NCBI GenBank assembly: GCA_963832945.1
Contig: CAWHVV010000011.1
Span: 1-64,000, forward strand
Length of the DNA stretch: 64,000 nucleotides
DNA from: JAFEDN01 sp963832945
GTDB taxonomy: Bacteria; Pseudomonadota; Gammaproteobacteria; Coxiellales; Coxiellaceae
Direction of reading: 5' to 3'
Position 1 is the first letter of the stretch; every line of letters starts with the position of its first letter. The notes under the pieces are model-generated. The model saw nothing but the letters and a program-made list of their open reading frames with translations. It ran no database searches and had not been told where the DNA came from. Positions 28,220 through 37,200 of the stretch are shown here, piece by piece. The position numbers were made by a program, and so were the translations under genes.

Positions 28220-28730
28220 AAGAGTTCTCCTTTTTTTGATGATTGAAACGATGGGCGTACACCATCCCTGCCCAAAACGCAGTGATTGTCCGCATGAAAA
28301 TCACGGCTGAGGGCAATGGATAAATTTTTTGCCGAAATTGTCGGGCATAATCAATAATTTCCTGATCATCACAACTGGTGAAAATTCTTCGTTGCGTTTG
28401 AGGGGAATAACGCAGGAGTTTCGCTGCGGTAGAAATAGAAAGGCACTGCCCATCCATCGCCCCAATGAGTCCTGGTGAACCTCCCTGTATCACATATTTG
28501 GCGTTTCGATAAGTTTCGTGGGTAAAACCTGCATATTCCGCTGCCAGGATTTCCCGGTGAATATGCTTGATGAGAAAATTTTCCCATTGCCCCATAAATT
28601 TTCGGCCTCTTTTTCTTCTTGCCAATATTTTTTCATACACCACGCCTCTTGCTGCCCGTTCACTGATGCTCATCCCTTCGGTGTTGGGTTGTTTAAAAAT
28701 AATTTCTCTTAATAGCCAATTCTCACACAT
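28212..28730 (-). CDS. ICE-associated protein of unknown function
   Basis: A 172-aa protein starting at ATG 28730, preceded by AAAGGAGG. It is basic (ARRKRGRKFMGQWENFLIKH) and contains a possible helix-turn-helix (LSISTAAKLLRYSPQTQRR) in its second half, which suggests DNA binding or a role in replication control. It is the first gene of the leftward regulation/replication operon. I do not recognise a named family. Confidence 0.55.
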   Translation of the reverse strand: MCENWLLREIIFKQPNTEGMSISERAARGVVYEKILARRKRGRKFMGQWENFLIKHIHREILAAEYAGFTHETYRNAKYVIQGGSPGLIGAMDGQCLSISTAAKLLRYSPQTQRRIFTSCDDQEIIDYARQFRQKIYPLPSAVIFMRTITAFWAGMVYAHRFNHQKKENSYG

Positions 28731-29058
28731 GGTTTAATTCCTCCTTTGAAAATATTTTTTAATTTTTTGGCAGAATAAAAATTCCGTGAAGGTATCCTAC
28801 CTTAAAAATACAGGAAAATTTCACTGTATTTTTGAATTATTATCATCATTAAAAATATTTATTTTTTTTAAATTATTGATTTTTTGCTTAAAAATTGACT
28901 AAAAATCGAAAATATAAAAAAATAAAGAGAATTATTTTTAAAAATACAGTGAAATTGAGACATAAATATCAGTTATTATATTTTCCGGGAAGAAAAGAGA
29001 AAGGAGGGTGTTTGGTCAATCCATTCATCTTATCCATTTTAAAAATAAGGAGGATGGT
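28731..29058. promoter_or_regulatory. AT-rich divergent control region with a 17-bp inverted repeat pair
   Basis: This 328-bp stretch separates the leftward regulation operon from the rightward AlpA-like gene and is very AT-rich. The sequence AATTTCACTGTATTTTT at 28817-28833 recurs exactly as its reverse complement at 28940-28956. Close to the first copy a half repeat (AAAATACAG at 28805-28813) makes a local hairpin with CTGTATTTT. The layout suits paired operators of a divergent regulator, or an origin region. I see no gene in it. Confidence 0.5.
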
Positions 29059-29338
29059 ATGTTGAAAACTGAACTTTTAGAGTCGCGCACGATTCGAGAT
29101 ATTCCCTGATGGACGGCTCGATGGTAAAAATGCTTCACGCTATGTGGGATTGTCCGAAAAGACCCTGGCGATTCTGCGCAGTAAGGGAAAAGGCCCTCGC
29201 TTTATTAAGCGTGGGCGTATTTTTTATTTCAAAGAAGATTTAGACCTTTGGTTAAACGCCGGTGGACGGTTAACCACAACGGCTCAAGGGTTCCAATCTT
29301 TAGCGGCCTTTCCCTCCGACAAAGGTGGTTATGGTTAG
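29059..29338 (+). pseudogene. AlpA-like helix-turn-helix (excisionase-type) gene, copy 1, frame break
   Basis: An AAGGAGG site at 29047-29053 and an ATG at 29059 open MLKTELLESRTIRDIP, which stops at TGA 29107. One frame over, the protein continues as DGRLDGKNASRYVGLSEKTL, RSKGKGPRFIKRGRIFYFKE and DLDLWLNAGGRLTTTAQGF to 29338. The pattern (GLSxxTLxxxRxxGxGPRFxKxGRxxxY, then DLDxWL) is that of AlpA/excisionase-like DNA-binding proteins. A second damaged copy lies at 38236-38446, on the other side of the two giant genes. Confidence 0.75.
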
Positions 29339-29509
29339 ATTGAAAAAGGTAAATCCCATTGACTCAAAGGAGGTTATAACATTTATGAAAAATCCAGTTA
29401 GTTTACTGTGTGACTCCTCTAAAAAATTTGCATTTGTTTTTGCCCTATGAGAAGGTTGACGAATGGTAACATGCCAGATAGTACTACTATGTAACATAGG
29501 AGGTTTATC

Positions 29510-32500
29510 ATGCGATCAACATTAGAGCAATTTACAGAATTTTTTGTTCATGAATTTATGGAAGAGCTTTGGTATCTCCAAAAAGTCGCCCACGGAGATA
29601 TTCCCACTCGTACCGGGCCGGATGATCCCTGGCAGAAAATTTTCAATGTGACTCAGGCCCTGTTAAGTCTCTCACCCATTTCAGGGCTTCCTGCTGGCTT
29701 AATGATATTAAAGGAAGCAGTTACTCAGACCATTGATGTCACAGAAAAAATCTATCAGACTGGTAAAAAAGCATTGGATGGATTGGACACTATTCAGGAT
29801 AAATATACATTGCTAATCGGCAATAATTCGTCAACGGACTTGATGCAAACCCTGAAACAGGGCAATGTCGATTTGGAAGTCATGCGGTCATTGGCGGAAT
29901 TATTGGCTCGAGGCCTGTCTCAACGATATGAACATGCGCTCATAGAGATTTTAGACACAGCCCATCCTGAAAAAAGCACTATTCTGTTAGCACGGGAAGG
30001 GGCCAGACGTTGTTTCCAATATCTTCAGAATAAACCTTTTTTAGATGAGAAATCTCTCCATGAATCCTTATTGACACAGCGGCTTCGTTTGATGGATAGC
30101 GTGACTTTAGGAAAAATTGATAAAAGTTGGCGGGAACAGATTGTTGATATCGGAAAACATCCCTTGCCGCGCTGGATACAAAATTTGGGTAAAGAAAAAT
30201 TGGCTGTAAAAACAGAACGGATCGCCAGTATCACTAAAAAGAAAAAAATGGTGACAGCCAAAGCTGATTTTACTGCCCAGGCGTTTTATACGCGCAGTGC
30301 GTGGTATGGTGATAACATGACAGAATGCTATGAATCCACGGTTAAACATGAAAAGACTAAATGGTGGCGGGAAGAAAAGCATGATATTCAATATCCCAAA
30401 TATGGTTATGCTTATCTGGAAGACCCTAAACATTTGCCTTTCAAGCAGTTAAAGAAAGTCACTCCGTGCCGTGAATTTCGTTTTTTGTTGCCATCGCGCA
30501 AGGCCCGCTTTTATCAGCCTGTGACCAGCAAAGAGATTAAGGATTATCTGGAATCAAAGGAATTAAAGACTGCTAAACAAAAGCGTGAAACATCTCCATT
30601 GACTTTTCACCTGTTTTTACATCAAACATACCAATATCCTAAAGATTGTCAGGCTGTTTGTCATGAAGATTTGTCCGGGTTATCCATGAATTTGGAGTAT
30701 GGCAATTTTGCAGGGGTAGATTTCAGCGGCGCGATAATTACTGGAGATGTCACTGGATGTTGTTTTGATCATGGTTATTTGGTCAGTACTATTTTCAGGG
30801 ACATTCGATGCAATGCTGATATTTCTCCTCCCAGTTTTGAGAATGCCAATCTGGCTCATGCCCAGTTGGTGAAAGCCCCATTGGCGAAAGCAAATCTTAA
30901 TCAAACCAATTTATCTTTTGCCAATTTGGATCAGGCGGATATGACGAATGCTAAAATACTGGGGACTCAGTGGTATAAAACCCGGCTCGGGAATATAGAA
31001 CAAAAAGATTTATTGGTCGAACAGAAAAAACAAATGGAAGAAATTCAGCAGGAATTAAAAAAATGGCAAACCCGCATGGATGACAAAATTTCCTCCATTG
31101 AAGCAGAACTGAAACCGATGGAAAGAGTGATAACGACATTGGAAGCAACGCTGAAAATAGCTAAAGATTCTGAAAAAGAAGCGCTGGAAAAACAAAAAGT
31201 AGAATTGCTGTCGCTCATGGCGCAACAGGCCGGTATGGAATGGGTCAAGCAGTATTTACAGGAAGAATTGGAAAAACTGAGGACAATTCCGGGTCAGGCG
31301 GAATTGATGGCGGAGATACAGGCAAAGATTGGCGATATACTTCGCGAAAAAACAGATATCCATCTTCAGCTTACTGATTTGTCAAAAAACATTAATCAGC
31401 TTTCGACAGAAGTTGCAGATTTACAAAAAGCTTCTAATGACCATAATTTACGTCTCATGACATTGACCCGTCAAAAGAGCGATTTACGCATTCGCCTGGA
31501 AGAGAAATTTGTTCAAATGCACACGACGTTGAAAGATGTACAGGCCAGGGCATCCCGCGTCGATACAGAAAATTTGCAAAAAATCGGTCGAGAAGTCCAT
31601 GAACAATGGTTAGCGTTAAAGCAAAATCCTGATTGCAAATGGATTGATGATACCGAACAGGAGGCATCGGTGCTTGACCAGAAGATACAGCTCTTGATTC
31701 GGCAACAGGAAAAACGTTTGAGCGCGCTGACATATCAGCAGCAGGAACTGAAGGAATTGCGCCGCTTTCTACTATTATCCATGCAGCCAGATAAAATCCG
31801 GCAATTACAAGTCAGACAGCGGGAATTACATCGGCAATTATTGCTGATGCAGAATGAAAAAAACAGCCAATCAATAGATTTCCTGTTCCCTTTTTCGCAA
31901 TTGGTTCAGCAACGCGATCAATTGGATATATCATTAAAACCCCTGAATAATCGTTTCAACGAAGAATTAAAAGCACTGGATGCCTCGCACACCGAGAAAT
32001 TACAACGTCTGATTACGGGCGTTGAAAACCTGGAGAATGATTTGGTTTATCGTCTTGATCAGCTGGAACAGATGGTCGATTTTACCCGGGCTGAGAAAAA
32101 ATGGGCGATAGAAGTCAAGGAAATCAAAACCGACTATCCTAAAATAAAACCAGAAAATCGACACGACCTGGATGCTTTACAAAGTAGTTTATTTGGTGAA
32201 TTGGAGGTTTTCCTTCGGCGACAACAGATGCAACAAATTCAGCAACACCAATATCAACAGAAAATTGTAGATTTACAAATTAAAGTAAGTCAACAAATAG
32301 ATGCGTCTCTGGTGGAATTCTTGCGAGCAGAATTAAAACTTTTGAAAGACCAGCTTGGAGAGATTATCCATATGGCAGACACAAATCCGGTCAGCGATAA
32401 ACTGAAGGTTTTACAGAGTACATATGAAAAACAGATCGAAGATTCAAAATCACTGCCCCATACACATCAAGATACTGCCCAAAAATTAAAAAAACAGGCG

Positions 32501-34231
32501 GAAAATTTTGCCGGATGGCGAAAACAACTGGAGGAACAAAAAATTGCGCAAGACAAAATGCATCAGGTAATGACAGTTCGGTTACAACAGGAACTGATGC
32601 TTACCGAAGTCAGTATTGAGCGACTGCTGGCCTTTGGTCAGCCGCCTGTTCCATTTCAGGCAGATGACTACAAAAAAAATCAAAATCAGGGGGTGGAGTA
32701 TACGAACAGGCCGCCGACCACATCTGAATTGCAGGAAGTCACTTATTTACGCGAGCAGTTGCGACAGGCAGATATCGAAGCTCGAAAAAATTTATTGAAA
32801 GAATTTCTTGTCGACGTCGCACACATGATGAATCAACAGGCGAGCTGGTACCTGCCCAAAAATCTTGATGAATTGCAGCGCCTAAACATCACGCGGCCAC
32901 TGGTTTTTCTGAGCTATGCGTGGGAACTTGACGGCACACCTAAACTTATTCATTTGCACGATTTTCTGACCTATTTGGCTGCTAACCTAACTGAAGCAGG
33001 ATTGATTCCATGGTTAGATCGGCAACGGATGACGGGGGATCTTGAGAAGCAGATGCAAACGAACATTGAAAGAAGTCAGTATGTGTTACTCATCGGCACG
33101 GATCGTTATGCTGAACGAACCAAACCAGGCAGCGATACTAATGTTTATAAGGAACTCGAGTTTACTTTAAAAGAATATAAAAAAAGATCAGCTTCCGACG
33201 ACGATAAAAGCTCAGATTTCCTGCTGCCATTGATGCTGGAAGGTGATTATGGTAAGACCTTTCCTGCCGTCGGCAAACATCTGATTCGCGATGGCCGCTC
33301 CTGGTATTCACTGGAAACTGGTCAATGGCAGTCTTTTGATAATTATGTCAATGGACTGACTCAATGTGAGCCGTTAGGTATTCTACCCTGTTTGTTGGGA
33401 TTAAATCGGCTCGAACGGGGGTTATTGGACTATCGTGAAAATTGTCGGAAACAATACGTTCCAAAGCAACGGGCCTTGATGAATGAATTGAAGCTGTTAG
33501 ACAAGCGCCGTGAGTCCCTGGAGGAAAAACTTAATCGTAATGGTTTTGTCCCATTAATGTCGGTACCGCAAATGCCATCCCGAGAAACCGGGAACCCGAT
33601 ATCTACTCCCAAAGTATTATCTCCTGTGAGAGCAGATAAACATCCTAAAGTTGGCGGTTTTTCGCCGGCATTCATGCCGCCCTCACGAAAGGAAGCGACG
33701 CCTGTCCTGCCGCTTTCACCCGTCGAGCGACCCATTTTTGTCGTGGATGAAAAAAAACTTTCCTTTGGAGAAGCCATTTACAAGAAAGCCTTGTCCGATC
33801 ACAAGCAGAAAAAATACAATCTTGCGCGCGAAGGTTACAAACAGGCCCTGGCGCTAGGCGTTACAAATGCTGGCAATAAGCTGGCCACTTTACTAATACG
33901 TGGCCAGGGAGGCAAAAAGGATGCAGCTGCAGCAGTTGCTCTCTATACGCAGTTAGCTGAAGCTGGTGACGTCTTGGCAATGGAGAATCTGGCGAAGGTA
34001 TACGAATATGGTGATGGTGTTCCTAAAAATAAGGAGAAAGCTGATTATTGGTGGGAGAGGCGGCAGGGAAAAAAAATTGCCCCTTCACCGAAAGTCAACG
34101 CCCGTCCACCTGTATTATCAACTAATGGTATGGGATTCCTTAACAAGGATAACCCATCGCTGTCTCCAGGTAGAATTAGGCAATCGCCGCCACTGGAAAC
34201 AGGCAAGAAAGAGGTATTGGGTCTGTCATAA
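29510..34231 (+). CDS. Giant pentapeptide-repeat / coiled-coil / TIR / Sel1 protein, effector or conflict-system candidate
   Basis: A 1573-aa protein with AGGAGG just upstream of the ATG. Order of parts: an alpha-helical N-terminus (1-240); an unrecognised region (240-380); pentapeptide repeats (about 385-485, e.g. ANLAHAQLVKAPLAKANLNQ); a long coiled coil (about 495-1115, very rich in Q, E, K and L); a TIR/SEFIR-like domain (about 1125-1300: RPLVFLSYAWE, GLIPWLDRQRMTGDLEKQM, SQYVLLIGTDRYAE, YKELEFTLKEY with a candidate catalytic Glu near 1213); a linker; and Sel1-like repeats (about 1417-1518). TIR domains can cleave NAD or signal. No frame break occurs in 4.7 kb, although neighbouring ICE genes are broken. 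It is probably co-transcribed with the kinase gene 60 bp downstream. The biological role is inferred. Confidence 0.85.
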   Translation: MRSTLEQFTEFFVHEFMEELWYLQKVAHGDIPTRTGPDDPWQKIFNVTQALLSLSPISGLPAGLMILKEAVTQTIDVTEKIYQTGKKALDGLDTIQDKYTLLIGNNSSTDLMQTLKQGNVDLEVMRSLAELLARGLSQRYEHALIEILDTAHPEKSTILLAREGARRCFQYLQNKPFLDEKSLHESLLTQRLRLMDSVTLGKIDKSWREQIVDIGKHPLPRWIQNLGKEKLAVKTERIASITKKKKMVTAKADFTAQAFYTRSAWYGDNMTECYESTVKHEKTKWWREEKHDIQYPKYGYAYLEDPKHLPFKQLKKVTPCREFRFLLPSRKARFYQPVTSKEIKDYLESKELKTAKQKRETSPLTFHLFLHQTYQYPKDCQAVCHEDLSGLSMNLEYGNFAGVDFSGAIITGDVTGCCFDHGYLVSTIFRDIRCNADISPPSFENANLAHAQLVKAPLAKANLNQTNLSFANLDQADMTNAKILGTQWYKTRLGNIEQKDLLVEQKKQMEEIQQELKKWQTRMDDKISSIEAELKPMERVITTLEATLKIAKDSEKEALEKQKVELLSLMAQQAGMEWVKQYLQEELEKLRTIPGQAELMAEIQAKIGDILREKTDIHLQLTDLSKNINQLSTEVADLQKASNDHNLRLMTLTRQKSDLRIRLEEKFVQMHTTLKDVQARASRVDTENLQKIGREVHEQWLALKQNPDCKWIDDTEQEASVLDQKIQLLIRQQEKRLSALTYQQQELKELRRFLLLSMQPDKIRQLQVRQRELHRQLLLMQNEKNSQSIDFLFPFSQLVQQRDQLDISLKPLNNRFNEELKALDASHTEKLQRLITGVENLENDLVYRLDQLEQMVDFTRAEKKWAIEVKEIKTDYPKIKPENRHDLDALQSSLFGELEVFLRRQQMQQIQQHQYQQKIVDLQIKVSQQIDASLVEFLRAELKLLKDQLGEIIHMADTNPVSDKLKVLQSTYEKQIEDSKSLPHTHQDTAQKLKKQAENFAGWRKQLEEQKIAQDKMHQVMTVRLQQELMLTEVSIERLLAFGQPPVPFQADDYKKNQNQGVEYTNRPPTTSELQEVTYLREQLRQADIEARKNLLKEFLVDVAHMMNQQASWYLPKNLDELQRLNITRPLVFLSYAWELDGTPKLIHLHDFLTYLAANLTEAGLIPWLDRQRMTGDLEKQMQTNIERSQYVLLIGTDRYAERTKPGSDTNVYKELEFTLKEYKKRSASDDDKSSDFLLPLMLEGDYGKTFPAVGKHLIRDGRSWYSLETGQWQSFDNYVNGLTQCEPLGILPCLLGLNRLERGLLDYRENCRKQYVPKQRALMNELKLLDKRRESLEEKLNRNGFVPLMSVPQMPSRETGNPISTPKVLSPVRADKHPKVGGFSPAFMPPSRKEATPVLPLSPVERPIFVVDEKKLSFGEAIYKKALSDHKQKKYNLAREGYKQALALGVTNAGNKLATLLIRGQGGKKDAAAAVALYTQLAEAGDVLAMENLAKVYEYGDGVPKNKEKADYWWERRQGKKIAPSPKVNARPPVLSTNGMGFLNKDNPSLSPGRIRQSPPLETGKKEVLGLS

Positions 34232-34291
34232 TGGAATTTATGGCTTTAAAAAGTTAATGTTCTGAATTTGAATTTAAAGGAGTTCATCCCT

Positions 34292-37200
34292 ATGTCCAGA
34301 CAGTTTTCATTTTCTTCATTGTCGTCATCATCGTCGTCAAGTTCATCCTCGATGGGTCCACTATATGATAGTGGCGTGGCGCAATCAATGGTCAGACTTT
34401 CCACAGAAAATAAATATGAGGGAGGAAGCGCCAGGAAGATACCCTCCAATGAGTTAATAATCGGCAAGAGCCTGGGGAGGGGTATGTATGGTGAAGTGTT
34501 TTCGGGTACGTATCGCGAGAATAAAGTGGCGATTAAAACATTTGATTTATACGGCAAACTGTCGGAAGAGCAGAAAATTGCCGTGCGGAAAGAAGCCGAT
34601 TTGATGACAAAGCTGCCGCCTAAGTCAAAATATCTGATCGGCTTTCACGGGATTAGCCTCGATTCACGTTATTGTCTGGTAATGGAATATGCAGAAGGTG
34701 GCACACTGCGGGCGCGGCTAGACAATACCCGCGAGGCCGTCACCGTGGCGGAACAGATGCGCTGGGCGATGCAGGTGAGTTATGGATTGTCCGAACTACA
34801 CAGCCTGCAGATTGTTCATTGTGATCTCAAATCCCAAAACATTTTGCTGGACAGTGGCGGGTGTGCCAAAGTGGCGGATTTTGGACTGTCGAAGGTGAAA
34901 GCGGGTTTAGCGAGCCAATCGAACAAAAGCGGTGGTATTGGATTTGCAGCAGGAAGCCTGCCGTGGATGGCGCCTGAATTATTTCAAAGGAAACTAAATG
35001 GCGCCGCGACGGATATGTATAGTTTGGGTATGGTACTGTGGGAGATTTTGACTTGTAAGATTCCTTTTGTGGGAATGCAGGCCTGTGCGATTGTGGGAAC
35101 AGTGATGGGTGGGGGACGAGAGGAGTTGCCGGATAAATGTCATCCAGTATTTCGATCGATGATTATGGCGTGCTGGGATGAAAAGCCGGAGAGTCGCCCC
35201 AGGGCTGAACAGGTAGGCGAACAATTTGAGGCAGCACTAAACAATCTTAAGAGCCTACCTATGACCCTGCCACCCACAGGATCAAGATCACCCAAACCGT
35301 TAATACCTGGTTTAGACGAAAAATGGGTGAAAGGATTGCCAGCAGAACTTGAGAGGCTAAAAATAGATGAAAAAAAATTAGGTCACGGTAATAGGGAGGA
35401 GAAAAAAGAAATTAAGCGACCTCCTCTTTTTTTGTCGTCCGGTAATCCACCATTGATGCAAGGGCCAAAACGACCGACCAGTCTGAAACAAATACAGTTG
35501 CAGGATCAACTGATTGCCGCCTGTAAACAGGGAGATGAAAAAGAGGTCACAAGGTTGTTAAAAGGGGGCGCAAAATCGGACATGACCAATATCCATGGTG
35601 AGCAGCCGCTAGGGGCAGCGGTATGGGGCATGTGTCCTGACGTTGTCAATGCCTTACTTAAGCAAACGGATGGTGTCGCTTCAATGACATGGGATCAATG
35701 CCAAAGGCATAATAGGAAACGCTACCACAACCAAATATTTATAGTGAGCAAATTTAATCCAAGATATTATTATGAGTGGAACCAATTGTTGGGACAAATG
35801 GATCTCAATCTGTTTATAAGAGTTTATCATTTGGAGAAGGTAGCGAAACAGAGACATGATCTTACAACTTGGGAGAAATTAAGGGAGTATGTACAGAAAG
35901 AGTGTGACTGGCGATCAGGGATTGGTGGTAATGTGTGGTCTCAGCCGCCGTTGCAGGTTGTGGAGACGGAATCCGGATACGTAGTTTTCAGAACACAGAT
36001 TCAAAAAAAAATAGAGACTGCGTTCCCTTCAAAGCAGATTTTAACAGAGGATACTCCCGTGTCACTCAAGCCTCTATTCGAAGGGGAGCAACTGCAATTG
36101 CAGAATCAATTAATTGAGGCTTGCAAACGGGGAGATGAGAAAACGGTTATTGAACTGTTAGGGCAGGGCGCGAAACCAGACATGGCGAATGCTTCTGGCG
36201 AACAGCCGCTAGGAGCTGCCGCGTGGAGCATGTGTCCCGATGTGGTAGAAGCACTGGTTAAAAAGGCGGGAAGCATTCGGCTAATGAACTGGAAAGAATG
36301 TAGGGCCCACAATCTGAAAAATTATAAAGGAGAAGAATTTATCGTCTCAAAATTTAATCCGCAGACGTTTAGCGAATGGTATGCTCTATTGAATGCAATT
36401 GAGGCCAATTTATTTCTTCGTGAGGTTAATTTAAAGTATGGATGGACAAATGATTGGTCTTTTTTAAAGAAAGCCATTGAAAATAATATGTGGAGGGGAA
36501 GTGGATCAAACCCTCAGTCTGATGCCTATTATAAACGAATTTTGCATGCGATTGAGCGGGATTATGATATTTACAGAAAACGTATCATAGAAGAAATAGA
36601 GATGCCTACCCCTCAACCATCGAACCATTCACAATTGATGAAATTGCAGGATCAATTGGTCGCCGCTTGCAAACGAGGCGATGAGAAAACTGTTGTGTCG
36701 CTACTCAAGAAAGGTGCAATACCTCATATGGCCGATACTAAAGATGAGCCGCCGTTGAGCGCAGCGGTTTGGGGTATGTGTCCCGGTATTGTCGATGTTT
36801 TGATTAAAAAGATGGGTGACCTTACGCCGATGACATGGGAAGAATGCGTAGAGTATAATCTGAAAAAATATCATGATGTTTTTATGATACTAAAGTTTAA
36901 TCCCGATAAATTCGACGAATGGTCTGAATTCTTAAAAAAAATAGATTCCAATCCATTTTTACAGCTTTGCCATTTAAAGTTGGTTAATGAAAGATGGCGT
37001 GAAAGATATAATGAAAGCTGGGTACAGAAATTTTTTGATTGGGATAATTTGAAAAAAACAGTTGAAAATTTAAGCAATCGCTGTAAAACCCCTTGGCATA
37101 CGATGTCAACCAATAATATGCCGCCGAAAGAGGTCTGGGAGGCTCATTTGGGATGTCCCGATCGAGACACCGAACAAAGTTTTTTTAATTATGGAGCGCA

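Noticed and set aside
34294..34356. Run of TCA/TCG/TCC repeats resembling a microsatellite and an antisense frame rich in aspartate
   Set aside because: It is the poly-serine coding start of the kinase gene; the opposite frame is a by-product.
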